The translations under genes were made by a program, and so were the position numbers. From Chryseobacterium camelliae (GTDB taxonomy: Bacteria; Bacteroidota; Bacteroidia; Flavobacteriales; Weeksellaceae): a stretch of 64,000 bases of DNA. The stretch is taken from assembly GCF_030818575.1 (NCBI RefSeq), contig NZ_JAUTAL010000001.1:2976001-3040000 (forward strand), in the 5' to 3' direction. Shown piece after piece: positions 8,273-16,481 of the stretch (the first letter of the stretch is position 1; the number at the start of each line of letters is the position of its first letter). The notes below the pieces were generated by a model. It had not been told where the DNA came from. It did not search any database and saw nothing but the letters and a program-made list of their open reading frames with translations.

Positions 8273-9046
8273 TTATTCCTTAATCAATTTTTCATAGGCT
8301 GTAGTTCCGTCTTTCAAACGAAGCTCCAGGTAATATGTTCCTGACGTTAAATCTGAAACATCCAGATCCTTTGAGTTGAGTTCGACAGATTTTACCTTTT
8401 TTCCTGTCGTTTCATAAATGTCTAAAGATTTTATCTTGTCTGCATTTTTGAAGCTTACCGTTTCTCTGGCAGGATTCGGATATAAGACAATTCCTTTATT
8501 TTCAACCGTAATATCACTCGTTCCAAGGGCAGAACTTCTCGTTAAAACAGCATATCCTCTATTGGAATGCTGATTATTCTGTAAAGTTAAGCTGGGTCCT
8601 ACCGCATAGAAGATGTTAATAGAACTGTTAGAATTGGTGAAAGCCGTATCACCCGTTCCTCCGGCCAGTGACCTTGTGGCTACAATCGTCCTTACTCCTC
8701 CGGAGACGGTATTCGATGTAATGGTCCAGTCCTGGGATGCATCAGCGCTGGGTGTTACCCCTATACCTCCGAAAGTATAATCCAGGTTGGTGTTTGTGGT
8801 TGAATTTGAATTGTAGATAAATCCGTCAACTCCGGAAGCCATTCCTCCGCTTGTCCCTGTACCGCCGAAACCTAATCCCAGATATCCGGTAGAAGTTCCG
8901 GTAAGGGTTAAGGTAACATTGCTGGAAGAAGTAACCATCTTCACCGTCATACCGGAAGATCCTAAGTTTACGGTTCCGGTAGAGAAAAATTGCGCACTTA
9001 ACGATGAAGCTGCGGCAATTGATAAAGCCAGTAAAAGTTTTTTCAT
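8273..9046 (-). CDS. DOMON-like secreted protein with T9SS type A sorting domain
   Basis: A cell-surface or secreted protein of 257 residues. A signal peptide (about 1-18, ending SLSAQ) is followed by a beta-rich domain at about 25-165. The pattern GYLGLGFG, DWTITSN, VATRSLAGGTGD and IFYAVGP resembles DOMON heme- or sugar-binding domains; this assignment is tentative. The last 70 residues, from VLYPNPARETVSF to TAYEKLIKE, are a typical T9SS type A C-terminal sorting domain. It is the last of five tightly packed genes that include a cytochrome and a YceI protein, which would suit a heme or redox role. Confidence 0.8.
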   Translation of the reverse strand: MKKLLLALSIAAASSLSAQFFSTGTVNLGSSGMTVKMVTSSSNVTLTLTGTSTGYLGLGFGGTGTSGGMASGVDGFIYNSNSTTNTNLDYTFGGIGVTPSADASQDWTITSNTVSGGVRTIVATRSLAGGTGDTAFTNSNSSINIFYAVGPSLTLQNNQHSNRGYAVLTRSSALGTSDITVENKGIVLYPNPARETVSFKNADKIKSLDIYETTGKKVKSVELNSKDLDVSDLTSGTYYLELRLKDGTTAYEKLIKE

Positions 9047-9049
9047 ACT

Positions 9050-9571
9050 TTAATTTTTTAGAAGATTAATAATTTCTTGGTTGTTGGTCTGGAGTGCGTA
9101 TTCAAAAGGTGTCATTCCCATCTCATCCTTGATGGTTTTATCCGCCTTATGCTGAAGCAGCTGCTCCACCAGTTCTTTATTGCCAAATTTTACCGCCCAG
9201 AATAAAGGGGTAGCCCCTGTGGCATCTGCAATATTAGGGTCCGCATTTTTATTGAGGAGATACTGTACGAGTTCTTTGTTATATTTTACCGACAGTCCTG
9301 ATAAAGCTGTCCCCTCTTTGCTTTTGTAATTAACGTCTTTAACGTTGTCTATCAAAAACTTAGCCACATCAACATTGCCTCTGTAGCATGCCAGGATCAA
9401 TGGCGAAAAGCCGTTTTCATTAGCCTGATTGATGATGTCAGGATTTTTTTTCATCAGTGTTTTTACCTCCGCCACGGTGCCACTCCTGGCTAAATCATAA
9501 ATTGATTTTTCCTGGGCAGACAAAAAAGTAAGCGTAATAAAAATAAAAAACGCCGCTAGTGTTTTTTTCAT
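9050..9571 (-). CDS. Exported ankyrin-repeat protein
   Basis: A 173-residue protein with a signal peptide (MKKTLAAFFIFITLTFLSAQ) and about four ankyrin repeats: NENGFSPLILACYRGNVDVA, EGTALSGLSVKYNKELVQYL, TGATPLFWAVKFGNKELVEQ and EMGMTPFEYALQTNNQEIIN. Ankyrin repeats are protein-interaction scaffolds, and this one would act in the periplasm. Its ATG overlaps the YceI stop by 4 bases and its own stop is 3 bases before the next gene, so it is embedded in the operon. A periplasmic ankyrin next to YceI and a cytochrome recalls AnkB-type proteins linked to oxidative-stress defence; that link is inference. Confidence 0.85.
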   Translation of the reverse strand: MKKTLAAFFIFITLTFLSAQEKSIYDLARSGTVAEVKTLMKKNPDIINQANENGFSPLILACYRGNVDVAKFLIDNVKDVNYKSKEGTALSGLSVKYNKELVQYLLNKNADPNIADATGATPLFWAVKFGNKELVEQLLQHKADKTIKDEMGMTPFEYALQTNNQEIINLLKN

Positions 9572-10113
9572 TGTTTTACCAGTTTATAGTTATACTGTAC
9601 ATTCACATTTTCAGCAATCTTCTTGGTGACCATCTTAGGAATGGTTACGTTATAATCTGCAGGCCTGGCCACGAATCCTCCCTGCATGAAAATCTTACCA
9701 TCTTTGGCATATAAAGTAGCCGTAGAAGTTACGGGCCGTTCAACACCATGAAAATTCATCTTACCCTGAACCGTGTATTTCTGAGGTGAAGCAGTCAGCT
9801 TGGACTTATCAAAATTCAGGATCTTTCCGGTAAAAATGGATTTAGGATACTTTCCGGTTTCAGCATAGTTTTCATTGAAATGTTCCTCCATCAGTTTCGT
9901 TTTAAAATGAAAGTTTTTCACCATCGATACGGAAGCAATATCCCCGGTATCCGCATTCAGAATCACCACATTGGTGTCATCCTGTGCAAAGATGTCTTCA
10001 AACATAGGCACTGAGGCTTCAAAAGTCACCTTTCCTGATTTGGAACTGTATTTCTGCGCTGATAAAATGCCTGAAAACAGTATTGTACAGCTTATTACAA
10101 TTAATTTTTTCAT
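9568..10113 (-). CDS. YceI-family periplasmic protein
   Basis: A lipocalin-like beta-barrel that binds polyisoprenoid or amphiphilic ligands in the periplasm. A signal peptide (MKKLIVISCTILFSGILSAQ) is followed by a YceI domain over most of its 181 residues: FEASVPMFEDIFAQ, MEEHFNENYAETGKYPKSIF, YTVQGKMNFHGVERPV and PKMVTKKIAENVNV. It lies fourth-from-last in a five-gene set and overlaps the ankyrin gene by 4 bases. Family members are often associated with respiratory quinone or cytochrome genes, as here. The ligand is not known. Confidence 0.88.
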   Translation of the reverse strand: MKKLIVISCTILFSGILSAQKYSSKSGKVTFEASVPMFEDIFAQDDTNVVILNADTGDIASVSMVKNFHFKTKLMEEHFNENYAETGKYPKSIFTGKILNFDKSKLTASPQKYTVQGKMNFHGVERPVTSTATLYAKDGKIFMQGGFVARPADYNVTIPKMVTKKIAENVNVQYNYKLVKQ

Positions 10114-10125
10114 ATTTTATTCTGT

Positions 10126-10467
10126 TTAGTTTTCTAAAAGGCCGTCCGCCTTCCATTTGATGAATATGTTGATCTGTGTGGCAGATAGAGAGCCGCCCTG
10201 AGGCATTTTCAGCGGATCACCGGCTGGCCTCTGAATGCGGTTCAGTATTCCTTCAATATTGTTTTTTGCCTGTGCATAGCTAGCCAGCGGAATTGAGCTT
10301 GCCGCAGAATGGCAGGATATGCAGTTGCTTTCCATAATCGGCTTGATATCAGAATTATATCGGATCACAGCAGTTATAGGCGTATTGTCTGAAATCTCTT
10401 CATAAGTCCTGCTTTCACATGAAACCAGGAAAGCCAAGACCGGCAGTATGTATAAAAACTTTTTCAT
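10126..10467 (-). CDS. Single-heme c-type cytochrome lipoprotein
   Basis: A small (113-residue) electron-transfer protein. The lipobox LVSC at 14-17 makes it a membrane-anchored lipoprotein. CISCH at 49-53 is the covalent heme c site, and KMPQGGSLS supplies a plausible axial methionine. The open frame continues 22 codons upstream, but that extension overlaps the preceding gene and has no signal character. The ATG at 10467 starts a perfect lipoprotein signal and lies 1 base after the upstream stop. It probably passes electrons in the envelope for this operon; its partner is unknown. Confidence 0.85.
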   Translation of the reverse strand: MKKFLYILPVLAFLVSCESRTYEEISDNTPITAVIRYNSDIKPIMESNCISCHSAASSIPLASYAQAKNNIEGILNRIQRPAGDPLKMPQGGSLSATQINIFIKWKADGLLEN

Positions 10468-10468
10468 G

Positions 10469-11311
10469 CTAAAAAACTCTGTAAAGGTTAAACCCGAAAA
10501 AAATGTGTCCTTTCCCCCAACTCCCGGTGGCATTGGACAGGTATCCTATATCCGAATTGAGCTGAGAATTGGTCAGCAGCAGCTGGAATACGTGTCCTCC
10601 GGTTTCAATATCCATTCCCAGCGATAACGGATTTTTGTAATAGCTGTGGGAATCAAAATTCACAAAGTATTCCGCATTGATAGAAACCCTTTTGGAAATC
10701 TTGTACCGTCCGCCAAGACCTGTAAGGAACTGGTTATTGTTTTCAATCGAAGGATCATACAGATTTTTATGAATGTAGGAAGGGCTGAGCTGCAGAGAGA
10801 ACTTATCACTGAACCTTCTGGAGATGAGAGCCTGGGTTAAGTATGAAGACCGGTCGCTGAAGCGGAGGTAAGGATACCTGTCTTTATCCAGATCGGTATT
10901 TACTGCCCATACGTTGTATCCTACAACATCTACCGGAAAGTGCTCGTTTTGTTTGGCCAGCTGGTATTTTACCGTGCCTTCAAACGTTTTCATATTGGTT
11001 TCCCTGGAGAGGCTGACTGATATACGGTCCGTAATTCCATAAATAGCGCCTAATTTCGTGGAAGCGTCATCAAGGCCGAAAAAGTTTTTAAAACCGGTAC
11101 TGAGGTCCCCGAAGCGGTGGGCTACCACAATGTACCATTCATTTTTAGCCGTAAGTTTTGTAGATTGCCCCGTAACGATCTGCAACCCTTTAAATGCGGG
11201 CTGTGATGTATCCTGACGGGTAGCAGCGGTGTCAATGTCCTTCAGTAGATCCTCCTGTGAGAAGGCAAGCGTTGAAGCAAACATCGACAAAAATAAGAGA
11301 GTTTTTGTCAT
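10469..11311 (-). CDS. DUF5777-type outer-membrane beta-barrel protein
   Basis: The first gene of the five-gene operon. A signal peptide (MTKTLLFLSMFASTLAFSQ) is followed by alternating amphipathic strands ending in an aromatic C-terminus (FGFNLYRVF), as expected for an outer-membrane barrel inserted by BAM. The body, with IVVAHRFGDLSTGFKNFFGL near residue 60, resembles the DUF5777 family found with cytochromes and YceI proteins in Bacteroidetes. The frame continues nine codons upstream to a non-ATG start, but the chosen ATG begins the signal peptide. Its promoter carries a Crp-type palindrome. Function is unknown. Confidence 0.82.
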   Translation of the reverse strand: MTKTLLFLSMFASTLAFSQEDLLKDIDTAATRQDTSQPAFKGLQIVTGQSTKLTAKNEWYIVVAHRFGDLSTGFKNFFGLDDASTKLGAIYGITDRISVSLSRETNMKTFEGTVKYQLAKQNEHFPVDVVGYNVWAVNTDLDKDRYPYLRFSDRSSYLTQALISRRFSDKFSLQLSPSYIHKNLYDPSIENNNQFLTGLGGRYKISKRVSINAEYFVNFDSHSYYKNPLSLGMDIETGGHVFQLLLTNSQLNSDIGYLSNATGSWGKGHIFFGFNLYRVF

Positions 11312-11335
11312 ACAAATCAGATAAATTTTGTACAA

Positions 11336-11381
11336 CAAACTTAGAGAGATAAAGGTTCAGAATTGTGTGATAAAAGTCACC
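11336..11381 (-). promoter_or_regulatory. Crp/Fnr-type box and -7 element of the five-gene operon
   Basis: TGTGA-TAAAAG-TCACC (11366-11381) is a near-perfect Crp-type palindrome. TAAGTTTG on the minus strand (11343-11336) matches the TAnnTTTG -7 element and no -33 TTG is present. If transcription starts about 4 bases after the -7 element, the palindrome is centred near -41.5, the classic position for a class II Crp activator. The gene just upstream encodes a Crp/Fnr protein. Confidence 0.6.
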
Positions 11382-11424
11382 GGGCGAATAGTTTTTATCA
11401 ATAAACGCTATTAATAGTAATATT

Positions 11425-12078
11425 TTATTGAATCATGCTTATTCCGTCATTCATCAATACCTTAATGCCTGATTTGGTCTGAATGATCTCGCCTTCATTT
11501 TCAATTTTCTTCAGCACCCTGCTCACCACTTCCCTTGAAGTCCCCAGATTACTGGCAATTTCCCGGTGAGTGAGTTTTACAGGATTGTTTCCGGTGAGCG
11601 AAATCTGTTGGCGGATATAATTGAGTACTCTTTTATCGAGCCTGTGGAATACGGCATCATTGACCATATTCATCACGTCGGAAAACCTTTTGTCATACTC
11701 CTGGTAGAACACGCGGTTAATTTCAGGAAACCGGATCAGCCATTCATGGATAACGGAGACGGGGATGAGCATGATTTCAGAGTCTTCTTCGGCTACGGCA
11801 TACACACGGCTGACGTAGTCTTTAAAAATGGATGTGAAAGTCATCAGGCAGCTGTCACTGTTCCTGATGTAATAATAAACTAGTTCCCTGCCGTCGTTAA
11901 GTGTAAAAACCCTCACTGAGCCTTTGATGAGAAAAGGTATAAATTTGTTCTTTTGCCCCTCCCTTACGATTTCTGTTTTCGATTTAATAGTAACGATCAC
12001 AGCATGCTGTTCTATCTCTTTTAAAAATTCCGCACCCATAAAGCCGAATTTATTGAGAATAAATTGATTATTCACCAT
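11425..12078 (-). CDS. Crp/Fnr-family transcriptional regulator
   Basis: A regulator with an N-terminal cyclic-nucleotide-binding-type beta-roll (about residues 20-120: IVREGQKNKFIPFLIKGSVR, ELVYYYIRNSDSCLMTFTS) and a C-terminal winged helix containing LTHREIASNLGTSREVVSRV. No cysteine cluster for an iron-sulfur centre is seen, so it is not a classical Fnr. The frame runs upstream to a TTG, but a TATCTTTG -7 element lies inside that extension. The ATG at 12078 (MVNNQFILNK) is therefore preferred. It sits directly upstream of, and in the same direction as, the DUF5777/cytochrome operon, whose promoter has a Crp-type site; it is the obvious candidate regulator. Confidence 0.88.
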   Translation of the reverse strand: MVNNQFILNKFGFMGAEFLKEIEQHAVIVTIKSKTEIVREGQKNKFIPFLIKGSVRVFTLNDGRELVYYYIRNSDSCLMTFTSIFKDYVSRVYAVAEEDSEIMLIPVSVIHEWLIRFPEINRVFYQEYDKRFSDVMNMVNDAVFHRLDKRVLNYIRQQISLTGNNPVKLTHREIASNLGTSREVVSRVLKKIENEGEIIQTKSGIKVLMNDGISMIQ

Positions 12079-12101
12079 ATCCTTTGTATCATATCTACCC
12101 A

Positions 12102-12109
12102 CAAAGATA
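12102..12109 (-). promoter_or_regulatory. Promoter -7 element for Crp/Fnr regulator
   Basis: TATCTTTG on the minus strand matches TAnnTTTG and lies 24 bases before the chosen ATG. It fixes the translational start downstream of the longer TTG frame. No convincing -33 element was seen. Confidence 0.5.
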
Positions 12110-12233
12110 TACAATTGTAAAGTCTGTATCCTATTTTTTAATCTATTAAAATTATTAATCTTAAAAAAAATTAATATTAAATTTTTTCAGGTTTATTTTC
12201 AAGCTATTGAACCTGATGGTTATAGATCTATGA

Positions 12234-12279
12234 TTTTAGAAAACAGGCTGTCTCAAATGAGGCAACCTGTTTTCTAAAA
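12234..12279 (-). terminator. Hairpin downstream of a gene remnant
   Basis: A perfect 14-bp stem (TTTTAGAAAACAGG/CCTGTTTTCTAAAA) with further pairing inside follows the degenerate gene at 12293 onward. It is probably that gene's old terminator. No strong U tract follows. Confidence 0.5.
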
Positions 12280-12292
12280 ATTATTTCCGATT

Positions 12293-12600
12293 TTATCCTA
12301 ATGCCAGGACTTCTTTACTATCAAAAACCCACTTTCCATCTACTTGCTTAAAATAATAAAGTTCAAGCTTTGCACCATGACCTAAAGATTTAATAACTTC
12401 AATAGCGGCGTATTGATTATTATTGCTTATTATTAAATTAACAAAAGAGACTTTGATAACATTATCCCTTTTTTGAAAACTATTATCAGTATCTAAAAAA
12501 GTTGGATAATGATTGACGCTTGATAATTTTTCAAGTTTAATGCCCCTTTAATATCACTTTTTTGTAGAATAATAATCTTTCCAATCGGTTAATATTTACT
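12293..12600 (-). pseudogene. Degenerate remnant of a hypothetical protein gene
   Basis: The minus strand reads an open stretch of about 80 codons ending GHGAKLELYYFKQVDGKWVF...EVLALG and a TAA stop. It has no start codon and an in-frame TAA at its 5' end near 12545. A second frame (KIIILQKSDIKGALNL) overlaps the break and looks like its continuation, so there is a frameshift near 12530. Stops occur further upstream in every frame. The C-terminus resembles small secreted or lipoprotein hypotheticals with an NTF2-like end; the identity is not certain. It occupies most of the 568-base gap between the regulator and the receptor gene. Confidence 0.5.
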
Positions 12601-12682
12601 CGCAATTTTATAAATTTAATCTAATGAACATTGATGTGTCTTATATACTTAATAATATTAGAGTTTAATTACCTATATAATT

Positions 12683-15055
12683 TTATAATCGGCTCTGTTC
12701 ATCAGATTTCTTAATTGATTTTGCAGTTTTAACAGATTGATTTCCGAAGTTGTATTTTAAGGTTAAAGAGAATAGCTGTGTGTCTTGATAATCACTAAAG
12801 GAACTGTTCTGATCAGAATATTTAGTCGAAATTTTTTGCTTTGAAGTTTTAAAGATATCATCAAAAAAGAGAGTTGCCTCCAGTTTTTTATTGAAGAATT
12901 TTCTGCTCATTACAAGATAAGCAGTCCAAACCCCTGAGTATTCAAAAGTCCCCTGTATTCCAGGTGAGGAGTACTGGTTTCCAAACTCCAATGTCCAGTC
13001 TAAAGCTTTGTCTAACGTAAAATTTGTTGACATGCTTGAGTTAAAGACCCAGATCTGTTTTTTGTACAATTGCTGATCAAAACCATAAAAGTAGTTTTCA
13101 TCGTGGTACAGGTCTGCTGATGTACTTAACGTCCACCACGGTTTTATTTCAAAGTCCTTGGCAATGCTTGAGCCGTAAGCACTGGATTTTTTAATATTGG
13201 TGTAACGATACACCAGCATTTTCGTCTCCGGAATCTGGAAATTAAGCTCCATCGAAGGATCGGTTTTCTTACGATAAAACGCTTCGAAGCTCCAGCCTTT
13301 ATAATCGTATGTGAAATTGACATTGTGCCTAATTGTAGCCTTTAAGTTGGGATCTCCCTGAAAATAAGAAAAGAGATTGAAGTAGGATCTGGCAGGATTT
13401 AACCATGAATAATTAGGTCGTGAGATCCTTTTGCCATAGGTTAAACCAAACTGATGTTTGCTTTCTGTAGTATACTGAATATAGGCAGTAGGAAACAACT
13501 TTAAATATTGGTTGCTGTTGTTTTCATAAGGTTCACTAACTGTTCCTCTTAAATCCGTATTTTCTGCTCGTAAACCGCCTTTGAAAATCCATTTATCCAA
13601 ATTTAAAGACAATGATGCATAGGCCGACAAATTAGATTCCCGATAATCGAAAACGTTGCTTTTTTCTGGTTTGTAAGCTAAAATGCCTTTGTCGTCATCG
13701 GAAAAATTCAAGATACTGTTTGTTTTTACTACGCTGTATTTTCCACCGGCATCCACTTCCCATTTTTCATTCTTCCAGTTATAATCTGTCTGTTGTGAGA
13801 ACAATCTGACATCCTGACCACTGTCATTGATAAAAGTCTGAGAAGACGGCAACTGATTGGCAAAATTAAGTGCCGTGAAAATATTTTGATAATTTTTACT
13901 GGTATTCGAAATATAGTAGGTGATAAAAGATAATTTACTTTTCCCAAATTGATGATCGGCCTGTAAACTAACATTGTTTTTTGCCGTTCTGCTATGATGA
14001 TCATTGATCGTTCTATAATAGGACTCCAACATATTTTGGGCATTGTGGATGTTTGTGGGAACATCATAAATTCCGTAAGATTTGGGATCATAAAAACCAC
14101 GGTATTCCAAGGCAATGGAGGTATTCTCATCAGCCTGGTATTTTATGGAGGTATTGAGTGAATTTTGTTGATCATCAATATCCTTTCTATTAAAAACCCC
14201 TTTCCACGTGGTTTGATCTTCGGGATAATAAATATGAGTATTCTGTGCACGATAATAGGTGCCTGATCCGCGCGTATAGCTTGCCATAGCCGATATTCTT
14301 TTTTTCTGATAATATTGGGCGATGGTTCCTGTTCCCTTTGGATATATGGATTGCTCATACTTTCCGGAAATGTATCCACGATAACCTTCGAGTTTATTTT
14401 CTTTCATCACAAAATTAAGCACTGCACTTCCGGAGGCTTCATATTTCGCAGGCGGATTGGTGATGACCTCTACAGATCTAACGTCACTTCCTTGCGTGTT
14501 TTCCAAAAGTGTTTTCAGCTCATCTCCTGTTACCATTACTTTTTTATCATTGATGGTAATAAGGATGTCAGAACTTCCTTTTATCTTGAACTCATTGTTT
14601 GAGAAAACAACGCCTGGTGTCTTTTTCAGGATTGCCCATGCACTGAGATTGGAAATATTACTATCTTGTACGTTGAATTCCAAACGGTCAATTTTCCTTT
14701 TAATGACCGGTTTTTTCTTGACGATTGCAACTTCGGCAATTTCAGAAACGGCCGATTTTTTGAGCTTGATATTGATGACCTGGTTAGGTTGTAGCAAATC
14801 GATCTGCCTTTCAAAACCATTATATTCTAAGTCGTTAACGATCAGTTTTACCTGATTACCGGTAATCTCTTCTATCGTAAAAACACCTTGCTCATTACTT
14901 AATAATGTTTTTATCAGTACATTATTGGTGTTATAAATTTCTATCGTGGCCTGAGGAATTGATTGATTTTCCTCATTAGTCACCTTGCCTTCTATTTTAT
15001 GTTGCTGCGCAAAAGTAATAATAGGTAAACATAATGTTAAAAGAATGTTTTTCAT
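12683..15055 (-). CDS. TonB-dependent-receptor-like outer membrane beta-barrel protein
   Basis: A 790-residue outer-membrane protein. A signal peptide (MKNILLTLCLPIITFAQ) is followed by a carboxypeptidase-regulatory-like domain (KIEGKVTNEENQSIPQATIE) at about 19-100, a plug-like segment (AWAILKKTPGVVFSNNEFKI, VRSVEVITNPPAKYEASG) and a large C-terminal barrel ending SLTLKYNFGNQ. This is the outer membrane beta-barrel family 3 layout, related to TonB receptors but with a shortened plug. The longer frame starts 18 codons earlier without signal character. It is divergent from a two-component system, which probably controls it. The transported substrate is unknown. Confidence 0.85.
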   Translation of the reverse strand: MKNILLTLCLPIITFAQQHKIEGKVTNEENQSIPQATIEIYNTNNVLIKTLLSNEQGVFTIEEITGNQVKLIVNDLEYNGFERQIDLLQPNQVINIKLKKSAVSEIAEVAIVKKKPVIKRKIDRLEFNVQDSNISNLSAWAILKKTPGVVFSNNEFKIKGSSDILITINDKKVMVTGDELKTLLENTQGSDVRSVEVITNPPAKYEASGSAVLNFVMKENKLEGYRGYISGKYEQSIYPKGTGTIAQYYQKKRISAMASYTRGSGTYYRAQNTHIYYPEDQTTWKGVFNRKDIDDQQNSLNTSIKYQADENTSIALEYRGFYDPKSYGIYDVPTNIHNAQNMLESYYRTINDHHSRTAKNNVSLQADHQFGKSKLSFITYYISNTSKNYQNIFTALNFANQLPSSQTFINDSGQDVRLFSQQTDYNWKNEKWEVDAGGKYSVVKTNSILNFSDDDKGILAYKPEKSNVFDYRESNLSAYASLSLNLDKWIFKGGLRAENTDLRGTVSEPYENNSNQYLKLFPTAYIQYTTESKHQFGLTYGKRISRPNYSWLNPARSYFNLFSYFQGDPNLKATIRHNVNFTYDYKGWSFEAFYRKKTDPSMELNFQIPETKMLVYRYTNIKKSSAYGSSIAKDFEIKPWWTLSTSADLYHDENYFYGFDQQLYKKQIWVFNSSMSTNFTLDKALDWTLEFGNQYSSPGIQGTFEYSGVWTAYLVMSRKFFNKKLEATLFFDDIFKTSKQKISTKYSDQNSSFSDYQDTQLFSLTLKYNFGNQSVKTAKSIKKSDEQSRL

Positions 15056-15116
15056 TTGATCTCGTTTAAAGTTTGATTTTAGTACCGCAAAATTGAACTT
15101 TGAAAGCAAGAATTTA

Positions 15117-15144
15117 GGTTAAAAGAAGGTTAAGAAGCGGTTAA
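15117..15144. promoter_or_regulatory. Three GGTTAA direct repeats at exact 11-bp spacing
   Basis: GGTTAA begins at 15117, 15128 and 15139. OmpR/PhoB-family response regulators bind head-to-tail direct repeats with an 11-bp period on one face of the helix. The repeats lie between the outer-membrane gene and the kinase gene. The third ends about 38 bases before the predicted kinase transcription start. The response regulator encoded next to the kinase is the likely binder. Confidence 0.6.
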
Positions 15145-15170
15145 TGCCGATTTAGCATTACAGAAAATTT

Positions 15171-15178
15171 TATATTTG
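15171..15178 (+). promoter_or_regulatory. Promoter -7 element for the kinase gene
   Basis: TATATTTG is a perfect TAnnTTTG whose last base is 5 bases before the kinase ATG. Transcription would begin at or within a base or so of the start codon, predicting a leaderless mRNA. Confidence 0.55.
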
Positions 15179-15182
15179 ACCT

Positions 15183-16481
15183 ATGATTAACAATAATAGA
15201 AAGTTGATTGGTATTTTTGCTTTGCTTTTCTTTATTTTAGCGATTATACAGGTCTACTTTTTATATAAAACCTATAAAATAAAAGAAAGCCAGATCTATA
15301 GCTCTGTTACAGAAAAATTGGATATCTACCGTGACGATTCTAAAAATGAATATGGACTTCGCAATCACAAGCTTCATGATCTGTTCGTAAAATTTCGAGA
15401 AGGAAAAATTTCAAAGAGTCAGTTTATTAAGGATGTTGGCCATTTGAATACGAAATCAACAACCTCCTACAGTAATAAGGTTGACAGCATCTTCAGCAAT
15501 TCAAAATACGAGGTAGCCAACAGATATGATCTACTGAGCACCAAATACCTTCCTACTGGCAAATACCTTTTTGATGAGCCTGTTACGCTCTTTGAAACAA
15601 ATCGAAAAGTAGTAAAACCCGGCAAGACCGAAGAAGGCGTGTGGGATACTTCAGCCATAGAAAACGATACTGAAAATAAAAATACATACAGGACAACGAT
15701 CGCAAATTATTATGAAATAAAGAATATTGAGTCAATTGTGTTCAGAGACCTATGGGCATTAATTCTTTGCTGTATATTAATCTTAACAGCCGTATTATGG
15801 ATCTTCGTTTTGACCATACGGAATTTAATGATTCAGCAAAAAAAGGTTGAAGTCCTTCACACCGTAGTGGACAATATCGCCCACGAGTTCAAAACACCGA
15901 TTGCAACTTTGAAAATTGCTGCAAAAGCTTTGGATATAGACTGGGACAGAAATGATCTCCCTTTGGTACAAAGACAGATCAATCGTTTGGAAAATCTAAT
16001 GATCCAGCTTAGTAGTGATGAAAAGAATGCCTCTGAAATACAAAAAACATTCAACAGAGATTGGAGCGACTTCTTTGAAGATCTGAAGTTTTTACATTCA
16101 GACACTGAATTTTGCTTTAGGAATAACACATTCGACAGTCTGCCTTTCAACAAAACAGATATGGAGACCATCATCAAGAATCTTTGCGATAACAGTGTAA
16201 AATATGGAGCTCAAAAAGTTGACATTGATGTTGATTCAGTCTACAATCGTTTACAAATTAAAATATCGGACAATGGAAATGGGATTTCAAAATCTGAGCA
16301 AAAATATGTTTTTGAAAAATTCTACAGGATTCAGTCCGATAATATTCATAATACAAAAGGATTGGGACTAGGACTTTTTTTGGTTAAAAATATCGTTGAG
16401 AAATATGACGGAAAAATAGATCTAAACAGCGAGAAAAATATTGGAACAACTTTTACAATCACATTGCCTTATGAAGACTAA
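15183..16481 (+). CDS. Sensor histidine kinase
   Basis: A membrane-bound sensor of 432 residues. Transmembrane helix 1 is at about 9-28, the periplasmic sensing region at about 30-188, and helix 2 at about 190-212. The HisKA domain has VVDNIAHEFKTPIATLKIA with phospho-accepting H234. The HATPase domain carries the N box (NLCDNSVKYG), G1 (ISDNGNGIS) and G2 (GLGLGLFLVK). It resembles the RprX-like kinases of Bacteroidetes. The response regulator overlaps its end by 11 bases, so the two are translationally coupled. The signal is unknown; the divergent outer-membrane protein is the natural target. Confidence 0.92.
   Translation: MINNNRKLIGIFALLFFILAIIQVYFLYKTYKIKESQIYSSVTEKLDIYRDDSKNEYGLRNHKLHDLFVKFREGKISKSQFIKDVGHLNTKSTTSYSNKVDSIFSNSKYEVANRYDLLSTKYLPTGKYLFDEPVTLFETNRKVVKPGKTEEGVWDTSAIENDTENKNTYRTTIANYYEIKNIESIVFRDLWALILCCILILTAVLWIFVLTIRNLMIQQKKVEVLHTVVDNIAHEFKTPIATLKIAAKALDIDWDRNDLPLVQRQINRLENLMIQLSSDEKNASEIQKTFNRDWSDFFEDLKFLHSDTEFCFRNNTFDSLPFNKTDMETIIKNLCDNSVKYGAQKVDIDVDSVYNRLQIKISDNGNGISKSEQKYVFEKFYRIQSDNIHNTKGLGLGLFLVKNIVEKYDGKIDLNSEKNIGTTFTITLPYED

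Noticed and set aside
12301..12540. Degenerate stretch considered as an intact small gene
   Set aside because: There is no start codon in the open stretch and the upstream part is in another frame, so it is listed as a pseudogene.
13729..14379. Alternative minus-strand frames inside the outer-membrane barrel gene
   Set aside because: They are out of frame with an uninterrupted 790-residue protein that has normal domain order.
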